Of a stretch of 64,000 nucleotides of DNA, positions 7,949 to 16,042 are shown piece by piece. Under the pieces are notes generated by a model. The model had not been told where the DNA came from and ran no database searches. It saw only the letters and a program-made list of their open reading frames with translations. Made by a program: the position numbers and the translations under genes. Numbering within the stretch: position 1 is the stretch's first letter; every line of letters starts with the position of its first letter. The stretch is from contig NZ_PGTC01000010.1 in assembly GCF_002786295.1 (NCBI RefSeq), positions 496,001-560,000 on the forward strand, read 5' to 3'. This DNA comes from Pseudooceanicola marinus (GTDB taxonomy: Bacteria; Pseudomonadota; Alphaproteobacteria; Rhodobacterales; Rhodobacteraceae).

Positions 7949-9754
7949 ATGCCTTTCTCCCCCCGCCATCGCGCTGGCGCGGGCGCATTGGCCATGGCTC
8001 TTGCCCTGCTGATCCTGCCCCCGGCGCCCTCAGCCGCGCAGAGCCCCGAGATGACCCACCTGTTGACTGACCCCTACCTGCAACTGCCGACCGAGACGGG
8101 GGTGCGGGTGGTCTGGCTGACGGAATTCGAGGGCCGCGATCACCAGGTGGTGCTGGCGGATGGCACCCGCGTCGCGGCACGGACGCTCAAGCTGTCTCGC
8201 ATGGCCGAGGATGCCGACAGTCATATCGGCCCGCAGTCGGGCGACGGCAGCCTTTACCCCCGCACCACCCCGCGCGACATCTGGCGGCATGAGGCGCAGG
8301 TCGAGGGGCTGACGCCCGGCCAGCGGACGGGCTACCACGTCGAAAGCACGGACGGGGCGGGCAGGAGGCTGACCAGCGAAAGCTACACCCTCGCGGCCCT
8401 GCCGCGACCGGGTCAGCCGTTACGCATCCTTCTGACCTCGGACCACCAGCAGAAGCCGATGACACCGGCCAACATGCAGCAGGTGGAGGCGATGTTCGGC
8501 CCCCTCGACGCGGTCTTCTTCGCCGGCGACCTGCAGAACGTGCCGGATCGCGCCTCGGGCTGGTTCGACGACACGCGCGGCGCCGCCTTCTTCCCGGCCA
8601 TGCAGGGGCGGGCGGACATGGTGTTGCGCAGCGCCGGGGAGGCCAGTGAAGCGCGCTACCGCGGGGGCCGCATCTTGCAGCATGCGCCGCTTTTCCCGGT
8701 CATCGGCAATCATGAGGTCATGGGCCGCTACGACCCCCGGGCGCCACTGGTGCGGCAGTTCAACGATCCGCACCCGCGCGCCGTGGCCGAGGCGAGCTAT
8801 GAGGCCCGCGCGGAGCTGTTGAACCCCTCGGGCGATCCCGGCGTCCGGGACAGCTGGATCCGGGACAATGCCTTAAACACCCTCAGCTACGAAGAGCTCT
8901 TCACCCTGCCCGATGACAGCCCGGGGGGCGAGACCTACTACGCCCTGCGGTTCGGCGATATCTTCCTGATCGGGCTGTACGGCACGCGCATCTGGCGCAG
9001 CCCGTCGATGGCAGCGGACCGTCGCGGCAAGTACCGCGAAGCCGATCAAAACCTGGACAGCCCCGACCAGTGGGGCTGGGGGGAGTTCATCTTCGAGGAC
9101 ATGGCGGCAGGCTCCCGCCAGCACGACTGGCTGAAGACGGTGCTGGCAAGCGAGGCCTTCCGCACGGCGCCGGTGAAAGTGGCGATGATGCACACCCCGT
9201 CGCATGGGGTCGGCGACAACTCGATCCCGGTCTTCGCCGATCCGGTGCCGGTGCTGGACCGGGATGAGGCGGGGCGGCTGATCGGGGTGCGCTACGAGTA
9301 CCCGCTGGGCGAGGATATCTACATCCGCGACGTCGAACCGCTGCTGGAGGCGGCGGGGGTGCAGCTGCTGCACAATGGCCATTCGCACCTGTGGAACCGC
9401 TTCGTCACGGCGGGCGGGCTGAACGTGCTGGAAACCTCGAACGTGGGCAATTCCTATGGCTGCTACCTGCCCGGGCAGACCCGCCGCACCAACGGCCCCG
9501 AGGATCCGCGCTTCGATGCGGCAAACTACCCGGTGTGGGGCGATCCGCACGGGCTGTCCCCCGTGCCCCCGACCGAGTTCTCGCCGCAGGCGGCAGAGGA
9601 CGGCACGCCGCTGCCCTGCCTCGCCTCCGATGGGCTGTCGGCCTTCTCCATCCTCGAAACGGATGAGAGGGGCGCCCGGGTCAGTTCCTATGTCTTCGAT
9701 TCGACACGGCCCGACGCGGCCCCGCGCCTCTTCGACCGGTTCCCGCTGCGATGA
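7949..9754 (+). CDS. Secreted purple-acid-phosphatase-like metallophosphoesterase
   Basis: A 601-residue exported phosphoesterase. A signal peptide (about residues 1-31, ending PAPSAAQS) leads to a fibronectin-III-like N-terminal domain (DPYLQLPTETGVRVVWLTEFEG) typical of purple acid phosphatases. The calcineurin-like domain follows with LLTSDHQQK, FFAGDLQNV, PVIGNHEVMG, AMMHTPSHG and LLHNGHSHLW, which correspond to the metal-binding D-x-H, GDxx, GNHE, H and GHxH motifs. Spacing of the blocks is longer than in compact phosphodiesterases, with a roughly 130-residue insert between GNHE and the next His. An upstream Pho box predicts induction by phosphate starvation, so the likely job is releasing phosphate from organic esters in the periplasm. 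The exact substrate is unknown. Confidence 0.88.
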   Translation: MPFSPRHRAGAGALAMALALLILPPAPSAAQSPEMTHLLTDPYLQLPTETGVRVVWLTEFEGRDHQVVLADGTRVAARTLKLSRMAEDADSHIGPQSGDGSLYPRTTPRDIWRHEAQVEGLTPGQRTGYHVESTDGAGRRLTSESYTLAALPRPGQPLRILLTSDHQQKPMTPANMQQVEAMFGPLDAVFFAGDLQNVPDRASGWFDDTRGAAFFPAMQGRADMVLRSAGEASEARYRGGRILQHAPLFPVIGNHEVMGRYDPRAPLVRQFNDPHPRAVAEASYEARAELLNPSGDPGVRDSWIRDNALNTLSYEELFTLPDDSPGGETYYALRFGDIFLIGLYGTRIWRSPSMAADRRGKYREADQNLDSPDQWGWGEFIFEDMAAGSRQHDWLKTVLASEAFRTAPVKVAMMHTPSHGVGDNSIPVFADPVPVLDRDEAGRLIGVRYEYPLGEDIYIRDVEPLLEAAGVQLLHNGHSHLWNRFVTAGGLNVLETSNVGNSYGCYLPGQTRRTNGPEDPRFDAANYPVWGDPHGLSPVPPTEFSPQAAEDGTPLPCLASDGLSAFSILETDERGARVSSYVFDSTRPDAAPRLFDRFPLR

Positions 9755-9962
9755 GGGGCCGGAGACCCATTCTCAGCCATTAGTTGATGGTCTCTACTGA
9801 CTCTGCTCTCGGTGGTGGTTCCGTCATGTGTCTCACGCATGGCGGATCTGCGTGCCGCCGCGACCCACTGGCGGTCGGTGCACATTTGTATTCAATTGCA
9901 ATCGTTCCAGCGCGGGCCTGTCCCGCCGCCAGGTCGAACCAGCCGAGGAGGATGCGTCGCTG

Positions 9963-11474
9963 ATGGCCAACCGAATTTCCAACGAGACCCTGCGCGCCCG
10001 GATGATGAGCGCCGAGGACGCCGCCAGCCTGATCGCCCCGGGCGATACCATCGGGATGAGCGGCTTCACCGGCTCGGGCTACCCCAAGGAGGTGCCCCAG
10101 GCCCTGGCCGCAAGGATCGAGGCAAAGCATGCCGAAGGCACGCCCTTCAAGGTGAAGATCTGGTCAGGCGCCTCCACGGGGCCGGAGCTGGACGGGGCCC
10201 TGGCCAAGGCCGACGGAATCGAGTTCCGGCTGCCCTACAACTCGGACCCGGTCGCCCGCGAGAAGATCAACAACGGCGAGATGAACTACTTCGACATGCA
10301 CCTCAGCCAGGTCGCCCCGATGGCCTGGGAAGGCTTCATGGGCAAGATGGACGTGGCCGTGGTCGAGATCTCGGGCATCACGCCCGAGGGGGAACTGATC
10401 CCGTCCTCGTCGGTGGGCAATAACAAGACCTGGCTGGAGCTGGCCGACAAGATCATCCTGGAGGTCAACGACTGGCAGTCCGAGCATCTGAACGGGATGC
10501 ACGACATCTATTATGGCACGGCCCTGCCGCCGAACCGGGTGCCGATCCCGCTGGTGAAATCCGACGACCGCATCGGCCAGCCGCATTTCCGCGTTGACCT
10601 GTCGAAGGTGGCCGCCGTGGTGCGCACCGATGCGCCCGACCGCAACGCGCCCTTCAGCCCGCCTGACCAGACCTCGCTGACCATCGCCAGCCATATCATC
10701 GAGTTCCTGGAATGGGAGGCCAAGCGCGCCGGCCTGCCGAAATCGCTGCTGCCGATCCAGTCAGGCGTGGGCAATGTGCCCAATGCCGTGATGGCCGGGC
10801 TGATCGAGGCGCCGTTCGAGAACATGACCGCCTTCACCGAAGTCATCCAGGACGGCATGCTGGACATGATCGAGGCGGGCACCCTGCGCATGGCCTCGGC
10901 CACGGCATTCTCGCTGAGCCCGGAAAAGGCGCAGTATTTCAACGACAACGCCGAGCGGTTCAAGGACCGGCTGCTGCTGCGGCCGCAGGACATCTCGAAC
11001 AACCCCGAACTGGTGCGGCGCCTGGGCTGCATCGCCATGAACGGGTTGATCGAGGCCGACATCTTCGGGGCCGTGAACTCCACCCACATCATGGGCTCAC
11101 GCATCCAGAACGGCATCGGCGGCTCGGGCGATTTTGCCCGCAACGGCTATGTCTCGATCTTCGTCACGCCCTCGACCGCCAAGGGCGGGGCAATTTCGGC
11201 CATCGTGCCGCGCGTGGCCCATGTGGACCACATCAGCCAGGACGTGCAGGTGATCGTGACCGAACAGGGTCTCGCCGATCTGCGCGGCCTGGCGCCGCGC
11301 CAGCGCGCCGAGCTGATCATCGAACATTGCGCCCACCCCGATTACCGCCCCATGCTGCGCGACTATTACACCCGCGCCCTGCAGGACAGCTACGGCAAGC
11401 ATGCGCCGACTCTGCTGAACGAGGCGCTGTCGTGGCACCAGCGGTTCGTCGAAACCGGCACGATGAAGCTCTAA
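9963..11474 (+). CDS. Acetyl-CoA hydrolase/succinyl-CoA:acetate CoA-transferase family protein
   Basis: A 503-residue class I CoA-transferase of the Cat1/AarC/Ach1 type, which moves CoA between succinyl-CoA (or another acyl-CoA) and acetate. Conserved blocks seen are GDTIGMSGFTGSGYPKEVP near residue 25, VVEISGITPEGELIPSSSVGN, PIQSGVGNVPNAVMAGL, GIGGSGDFARNGYVSIFVTPS, and TEQGLADLRGLAPRQRAELI near the C-terminus. The ATG at 9963 has a GAGGAGG ribosome-binding site 10 bases upstream; longer in-frame starts lie in promoter DNA. The gene is monocistronic and ends before a strong hairpin at 11497. It could serve acetate overflow or propionate/acetate salvage. Which acyl donor is used cannot be told from sequence. 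Confidence 0.9.
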   Translation: MANRISNETLRARMMSAEDAASLIAPGDTIGMSGFTGSGYPKEVPQALAARIEAKHAEGTPFKVKIWSGASTGPELDGALAKADGIEFRLPYNSDPVAREKINNGEMNYFDMHLSQVAPMAWEGFMGKMDVAVVEISGITPEGELIPSSSVGNNKTWLELADKIILEVNDWQSEHLNGMHDIYYGTALPPNRVPIPLVKSDDRIGQPHFRVDLSKVAAVVRTDAPDRNAPFSPPDQTSLTIASHIIEFLEWEAKRAGLPKSLLPIQSGVGNVPNAVMAGLIEAPFENMTAFTEVIQDGMLDMIEAGTLRMASATAFSLSPEKAQYFNDNAERFKDRLLLRPQDISNNPELVRRLGCIAMNGLIEADIFGAVNSTHIMGSRIQNGIGGSGDFARNGYVSIFVTPSTAKGGAISAIVPRVAHVDHISQDVQVIVTEQGLADLRGLAPRQRAELIIEHCAHPDYRPMLRDYYTRALQDSYGKHAPTLLNEALSWHQRFVETGTMKL

Positions 11475-11496
11475 GCCGTTCACAGGCATAAGAAAA

Positions 11497-11524
11497 AGGC
11501 GCGCGTCCCGAGAGACGCGCGCCT
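11497..11524 (-). terminator. Rho-independent terminator
   Basis: Perfect 11-bp stem (AGGCGCGCGTC with GACGCGCGCCT, six-base loop). On the minus strand it is followed by a run of five T's, so it ends the flavin monooxygenase transcript; the convergent CoA-transferase transcript may also stop here. Confidence 0.88.
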
Positions 11525-11562
11525 GACTGAGAAACCGCTAAGGGAAAGCGGTAACGCCTTCC

Positions 11563-12582
11563 TTAACGCCAGCCGAGAGCGGGCGCCACGTCTTTCAGGA
11601 TGCTTTCGATCACATGGGCGTTGTAATCGACGCCTAGTGAGTTCGGCACAGTCAGCAGCAGGGTATCGGCCTCGGCGATCGCCTCGTCCTTTTCCAGCTG
11701 TTTGATCAGCTTGTCCGGCTCATCCGCGTAGCTGCGGCCGAAGATCGAGCGTTGCTGTTCGATGTAGCCGACGCTGTCATCTTCCTTGCCGCCCCGCCCG
11801 AAATAGGCCCGGTCCATGTCGTTGGTCAGGGCAAAGATCGACCGGCTGACCGAGACGCGCGGGGTTCGCTTGTGGCCCGCAGCCTTCCAGGCCTCGCGGT
11901 AGGCGCGGATCTGCTGCGCCTGCTGCACGTGGAAGGGCTCACCCGTCTCGTCGTCCTTCAGGGTGGAACTTTGCAGGTTCATGCCCAGCATGGCGGCCCA
12001 TTCGGCGGTCTTCACGCTGCCCGAGCCCCACCAGATGCGATCCTTCAGCCCTTCGGAGAAGGGTTCCAGCCGCAGCTTGCCTGGCGGGTTGGGGAACATC
12101 GGGCGCGGGTTCGGCTCGGCAAAGCCCTGGCCTTCCAGCATCTGCAGGAAGACCTGGGCGTGGCGGCGGCCCATGTCTGCGTCGGTTTCATCCTCGCCGG
12201 GGTTGTAGCCGAAATAACGCCAGCCCTCGATCACCTGTTCCGGGCTGCCCCGCGACAGGCCGAGTTGCAGGCGACCTTCGGAAATCAGGTCGGCGGCACC
12301 GGCATCCTCGGCCATGTAGAGCGGATTTTCATAGCGCATGTCGATGACGCCGGTGCCGATCTCGATCTTCGAGGTCTTGGCGCCGACCGCGGCCAGCAGG
12401 GGGAAGGGGCTGGCGTGCTGGCGGGCAAAGTGGTGCACGCGGAAATAGGCGCCGTCGGCGCCCAGTTCCTCGGCCGCGACCGACAGGTCGATGGCCTGCA
12501 GCAGGGCGTCACCGGCGGTCCGGGTGGCCGAGCCGCGCTGCGCGGACCAGTGGCCGAAGGACAGAAAGCCGATCTTCTTCAT
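11563..12582 (-). CDS. LLM-class flavin-dependent oxidoreductase
   Basis: A 339-residue luciferase-like monooxygenase (TIM barrel, FMN-dependent). It begins MKKIGFLSFGHWSAQRGSAT and shows DLSVAAEELGADGAYFRVHH, IEIGTGVIDMRYENPLYMAEDAGAADLISEGRLQLGLSRGSPEQ and DRIWWGSGSVKTAEWAAMLGMNL, which correspond to the barrel strands lining the flavin site. The start at 12582 has a GAGGAGA 7-8 bases upstream. Members oxidise diverse substrates, and no flavin reductase is adjacent, so the substrate is unknown. It follows a GST gene on the same strand with two GC hairpins between them, suggesting separate transcription. Confidence 0.88.
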   Translation of the reverse strand: MKKIGFLSFGHWSAQRGSATRTAGDALLQAIDLSVAAEELGADGAYFRVHHFARQHASPFPLLAAVGAKTSKIEIGTGVIDMRYENPLYMAEDAGAADLISEGRLQLGLSRGSPEQVIEGWRYFGYNPGEDETDADMGRRHAQVFLQMLEGQGFAEPNPRPMFPNPPGKLRLEPFSEGLKDRIWWGSGSVKTAEWAAMLGMNLQSSTLKDDETGEPFHVQQAQQIRAYREAWKAAGHKRTPRVSVSRSIFALTNDMDRAYFGRGGKEDDSVGYIEQQRSIFGRSYADEPDKLIKQLEKDEAIAEADTLLLTVPNSLGVDYNAHVIESILKDVAPALGWR

Positions 12583-12661
12583 CTCGTGTCTCCTCGGGAT
12601 CGGGCAGCGCGACAGGGGCCGCGCCCGCCCGTCCTGTTTGAGAGACAGCTAGTCATTCCGA

Positions 12662-12717
12662 CCCCGCCGGGGCAAGCGGCGGGGCTGTGTGTGCGGGCGC
12701 AATGGCTGTGCGCCCGC
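12662..12717 (-). other. Two tandem GC hairpins, terminator-like
   Basis: Downstream of the GST gene on its strand. The first is a perfect 9-bp stem (12693-12701 with 12709-12717, 7-base loop); the second is a 7-bp stem (12662-12668 with 12678-12684). Neither has a T run, so they may slow or end transcription without being classical terminators. Confidence 0.5.
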
Positions 12718-12729
12718 GTCGCCGGCGGC

Positions 12730-13425
12730 TCACTTCTGGCCGAAGAGCACCTTCTGCGCGTCTTTCGACTGCGTCACCGCGCGTTTGTCGGACGCCAGGG
12801 CCTTGCCCTTCTGCACCGCCTCGCGCGCGCCGACCTGATCGAGCCAGCGCGACAGGTTGGGCTTGTCGCTGATGTCCTGCTGCTGGCCTTCCCACAGGAT
12901 CGCCCAGGGCCAGATCGCCATGTCGGCGATGGAATAGAAGTCGCCGGCAACATATTCGGTCTTGGCCAGCTGCCGATCCAGAACGCCATGCAGGCGGTTC
13001 ACCTCGTTGCGGTAGCGGTCCTGAGCATAGGGTAGTTCATGGCCCATCTGGGGGGCATATTTCAGGAAGTGGTGCGCCTGACCGGCCATCGGCCCCAGGC
13101 CGCCCATCTGCCACATCAGCCACTGGTCCACGGCGATCCGGTCGTGTTCGGTCGGGCCGCAGAACTGGCCCGTCTTGCGCGCCAGGTACTGCAGGATGGC
13201 GCCGCTTTCGAAGATCGAGATAGGCTCCCCCTCCGGCCCGTCGGGGTCGATGATCGCGGGCATGCGGTTGTTGGGAGAGATCTTCAGGAAGTCAGGCTCG
13301 AACTGCTGGCCGGCGCTGATGTCCACGAGGTTCAGGTTGTAGGGCAGGCCCATTTCCTCCAGCGCGATGGAAATCTTCCATCCGTTGGGCGTGGGCCAGT
13401 AGTAAAGCTCGATTGGCGTGGTCAT
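12730..13425 (-). CDS. Nu-class glutathione S-transferase (YfcG/YghU-like)
   Basis: A 231-residue GST-fold protein. The N-terminal thioredoxin-like domain (ELYYWPTPNGWKISIALEEM) has the TPN motif near residue 11 that in Nu-class enzymes such as YfcG replaces the catalytic Tyr/Ser/Cys, followed by SPNNRMPAIIDPDG and SIFESGAILQYLARKTG, the glutathione-binding stretch. The helical C-terminal domain follows (WLMWQMGGLGPMAGQAHHF, FYSIADMAIWPWAILWEGQ). Nu-class enzymes act mainly as disulfide-bond or peroxide reductases with glutathione. The start at 13425 has an AGGAGG eight bases upstream. The alpha/beta hydrolase gene ends 23 bases before it on the same strand, so the two may be co-expressed. 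Confidence 0.92.
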   Translation of the reverse strand: MTTPIELYYWPTPNGWKISIALEEMGLPYNLNLVDISAGQQFEPDFLKISPNNRMPAIIDPDGPEGEPISIFESGAILQYLARKTGQFCGPTEHDRIAVDQWLMWQMGGLGPMAGQAHHFLKYAPQMGHELPYAQDRYRNEVNRLHGVLDRQLAKTEYVAGDFYSIADMAIWPWAILWEGQQQDISDKPNLSRWLDQVGAREAVQKGKALASDKRAVTQSKDAQKVLFGQK

Positions 13426-13448
13426 GACATCCTCCTGTTCGCGAGGGG

Positions 13449-14375
13449 TCATGATGACGCATTGGCGCCCCATGGCAAGGGCAGGGACCAGCCGGCCCGG
13501 GCAGGCCGGGCGGGTTTGCCGATGGCCTGCGTCACTTCGGCGTGAAGCGCGGCGCCCTGCGGGCCGGTCAGCGCGCGGTAAAGCGGAAAGGCGCCCTCGC
13601 GCAGGTAGGTTGACCAGTGGCAGATCCGGCGGTCCGGCGCGGCCAGGGGGAAGCCAAGGGCGCAGAGGCCGGCCAGGTGCCGACTGTCGTCGAGCCGCAG
13701 TTCCGGCAGGTCGGGGGCGCCCGCGCGTCCCAGCACCGCGTCGTTCCAGCGCCGCCCGAGGACGAGGCCACCCAGCATCAGGTCGAAGACGCCGTTTTCC
13801 CCGCTGGTCACGTGCAGAAGGCGCGCCCGCCGCCCGGCCGGGCTGGTCAGCGCGGCCTCCAGGTGGCTGGCGTGATCGGCAGCAGCCAGCAACAGGACGC
13901 GGTCGAGGACAGGGCTGTCCAGCGCCGCCAGGGCCGACAGCAGCACCCGCGCGCCCAGCGAATGGCCCAGGGCGTGAATCGGGCGATGCGGGGCCAGGCG
14001 CCGCAGCTCCGCCAGCACTTGGGCCAGGTCCCGGCCGGCCGCCTCGGCCCGGGCATAGGCCTGCCAGATCGTGCCGCGTGCAGGCCAGCCGAAGGCCAGG
14101 CCCAGGCGTCCGTCCTCGCCGATGCCCAGCCCCCGGGGCCAGCTGACGGCCTTGCGGCAGGCATGGCTGCGGTGATCGGAAAGAATGTGGCGATGGGGGC
14201 AATGGTGCGGGTCGCCGGGCAGAAAGCGGTAGCCGTGCACCATCACGATGATCGGGCCGGCGGACCCCTGAGCGGTACGCGGGCTGAGCGCCTGGCGCAG
14301 CGCCGGCCCGGCGGGCGCGCCGCCGTTGTGGGTCACCGGCCCCTGCGGGCTCGTGTTTATCCGGATCAAGCTCAT
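13449..14375 (-). CDS. Alpha/beta hydrolase (esterase/lipase-like)
   Basis: A protein of about 308 residues with the alpha/beta-hydrolase signatures: an oxyanion region VMVHGYRFLPGD near residue 45 and the nucleophile elbow ALGHSLGARVLLSAL near residue 138 (catalytic Ser in GHSLG). A candidate acid lies in the SGENGVFDLM or LDDSRHL region and a terminal His in ICHWSTYL, by position. There is no signal peptide, so it should be cytoplasmic. Starts at 14375 (MSLIRINTS) and 14396 (MSRGLVAMS) are both possible; I took the shorter. It is divergent from metZ. Substrate is unknown. Confidence 0.78.
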   Translation of the reverse strand: MSLIRINTSPQGPVTHNGGAPAGPALRQALSPRTAQGSAGPIIVMVHGYRFLPGDPHHCPHRHILSDHRSHACRKAVSWPRGLGIGEDGRLGLAFGWPARGTIWQAYARAEAAGRDLAQVLAELRRLAPHRPIHALGHSLGARVLLSALAALDSPVLDRVLLLAAADHASHLEAALTSPAGRRARLLHVTSGENGVFDLMLGGLVLGRRWNDAVLGRAGAPDLPELRLDDSRHLAGLCALGFPLAAPDRRICHWSTYLREGAFPLYRALTGPQGAALHAEVTQAIGKPARPARAGWSLPLPWGANASS

Positions 14376-14508
14376 CGCAACGAGCCCTCTGCTCATCTCT
14401 GCCTCATGGCTAACCCAAAGAAGCAAAGGAGCCGTGAAATCTCCGTAACAGCGCCGTGACGGGCCGTGCCTGTCTTGACCCCGCGTCGGGCGGCGCGTAT
14501 GCGGGCGA

Positions 14509-14562
14509 CGTGGCGCTTTGTTACCGGATTGCGGGCCACGTTAAACATTCCGCTAAAGAGGT
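14509..14562 (+). ncRNA. SAM-II (SAM-alpha) riboswitch aptamer
   Basis: H-type pseudoknot aptamer that binds S-adenosylmethionine. P1 is CGTGGC (14509-14514) paired with GCCACG (14535-14540). The invariant 3' strand GCCACGTTAAACA followed by CGCTAAAGAGG is present, as is the loop ATTGC. The pseudoknot helix forms from CGGA (14525-14528) with TCCG (14549-14552). It sits 83 bases upstream of metZ, the classical alphaproteobacterial target gene, and is followed by an intrinsic terminator. Confidence 0.92.
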
Positions 14563-14572
14563 CGAGGATAGG

Positions 14573-14608
14573 AGACCCCTTTCGCTTGACCGCGTCTGGG
14601 GTTTTTTT
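14573..14608 (+). terminator. Riboswitch-linked transcription terminator
   Basis: Hairpin with CCCC (14576-14579) paired with GGGG (14598-14601), extended by A/G-T pairs on the outside and CGC/GCG inside, directly followed by seven T's (14602-14608). It lies 11 bases after the SAM-II aptamer and 37 bases before the metZ start, so it is probably the expression platform or an attenuator. Confidence 0.8.
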
Positions 14609-14644
14609 ATTGGCCGTTTCCCCCGCGGCCCGGAGGTTGGAAAG

Positions 14645-15826
14645 ATGACGCAAGACTACAAACCGCGCACCAAGCTGGTCCATGGCGGCACCCGCCGATC
14701 GCAGTACAACGAAGTTTCCGAAGCGATCTTCATGACGCAAGGTTTCGTCTACGACACCGCCGAACAGGCTGAGGCCCGGTTCGAGGAAACGGGTCCGGAC
14801 GAATTCATCTATGCCCGCTACGGCAACCCGACAGTGGCGATGTTCGAGGACCGGATCGCGCAACTGGAAGGGGCCGAGGCGGCCTTTGCCACCGCGTCTG
14901 GCATGGCCGCGGTGAACAATGCCCTGCTGTCGCAGGTGAAGGCGGGCGATCATGTCGTGGCCTCCCGCGCGCTCTTCGGGTCCTGCCTGTTCATCCTGGA
15001 AAAGGTGCTGGTGCCCTTCGGGGTCGAGCTGACCCAGGTCGACGGCACCGACCTGGAGGCCTGGAAGGCCGCGATCCGCGAGGAGACCAAGCTGGTCTTC
15101 TTCGAAACCACCTCGAACCCGACGCTGGAGGTCGTGGATATCAAGGCGGTGTCGGAGATGGCCCATGCCGTCGGCGCGCTGGTCGTCTGTGACAACGTCT
15201 TTGCCACCCCGGTCTATTCCCGCGCGATCGAACTGGGCGCCGACGTGGTGGTCTATTCCGCGACCAAGCATATCGACGGCCAGGGCCGCGCCCTGGGCGG
15301 TGTCGTCCTGGGCAGCGAGGACTTCATCAACGGGCCCTTCTTCAACTATTCCAAGCATACCGGCGCCGCGATCTCTCCGTTCAACGCCTGGCTGATGCTG
15401 AAGGGGCTGGAGACGATCGACCTGCGCGTGCGGGCCCAGACCGAAAGCTCTGAAAAGATTGCCGAGGCCTTCCACCAGCACCCCAAGCTGTCGCGCATGA
15501 TTTACCCGGGGCATCGGTCGCACCCGCAGTACGACCTGGTGCAGCGCCAGACCGGCAAGGGTGGCACCGTCATCGCCATCGACCTGGCCGGCGGGCAGGA
15601 GGCGGCGTTCCGCTTCCTCAACGCGGTCAACGTCGGCGTCATCTCCAACAACCTCGGCGATGCGAAGTCGATCCTGACCCACCCGGCGACCACCACCCAT
15701 TCCTCGCTGACCGAAGAGGCGCGGCAGAAACTGGGCATCACCCGGGGCCTGGTGCGGATCTCGGTCGGGCTGGAAGATGCCGAGGACCTGGTGACCGACT
15801 GGCTGGCGGCCCTCGAACTGGCCTGA
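14645..15826 (+). CDS. metZ: O-succinylhomoserine sulfhydrylase
   Basis: PLP enzyme of the Cys/Met-metabolism family that makes homocysteine from O-succinylhomoserine and sulfide, the direct sulfhydrylation route to methionine. The 393 residues show FIYARYGNPTVAMFEDRIA, EGAEAAFATASGMAAVNNALL, VVCDNVFATP and the Schiff-base lysine in VVYSATKHIDGQGR, followed by the C-terminal SLGDAKS-like NNLGDAKSILTHPATTTHSS segment. The ATG at 14645 has a GGAGG upstream and follows the riboswitch/terminator; the longer in-frame reading would start inside the aptamer. Expression should fall when SAM is plentiful. A strong terminator follows. Confidence 0.95.
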   Translation: MTQDYKPRTKLVHGGTRRSQYNEVSEAIFMTQGFVYDTAEQAEARFEETGPDEFIYARYGNPTVAMFEDRIAQLEGAEAAFATASGMAAVNNALLSQVKAGDHVVASRALFGSCLFILEKVLVPFGVELTQVDGTDLEAWKAAIREETKLVFFETTSNPTLEVVDIKAVSEMAHAVGALVVCDNVFATPVYSRAIELGADVVVYSATKHIDGQGRALGGVVLGSEDFINGPFFNYSKHTGAAISPFNAWLMLKGLETIDLRVRAQTESSEKIAEAFHQHPKLSRMIYPGHRSHPQYDLVQRQTGKGGTVIAIDLAGGQEAAFRFLNAVNVGVISNNLGDAKSILTHPATTTHSSLTEEARQKLGITRGLVRISVGLEDAEDLVTDWLAALELA

Positions 15827-15865
15827 GCTCGCCGACCCCCGCTCGCAGGGCAGGCACAGAGACAG

Positions 15866-15900
15866 ACGGCGGTCCGGCCCCCCGGAGCGCCGTTTTCTTT
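15866..15900 (+). terminator. Terminator of metZ
   Basis: Hairpin with outer stem ACGGCG/CGCCGT (15866-15871 with 15888-15893) and inner stem TCCGG/CCGGA, followed by a T-rich tail TTTTCTTT. Confidence 0.85.
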
Positions 15901-16042
15901 CCGGCAGAGATTTAGTGATCCGTTAGCTTTATGGCTGCGTATCTAAGGCGAGAATGGAAATTCCTGCCGAAGACGCTTATGTATACACCAGCTTGCCTGG
16001 GAGCGTCCTGTCTGGGGCGATGAAGAAGGGGGAGGGCGGAGC

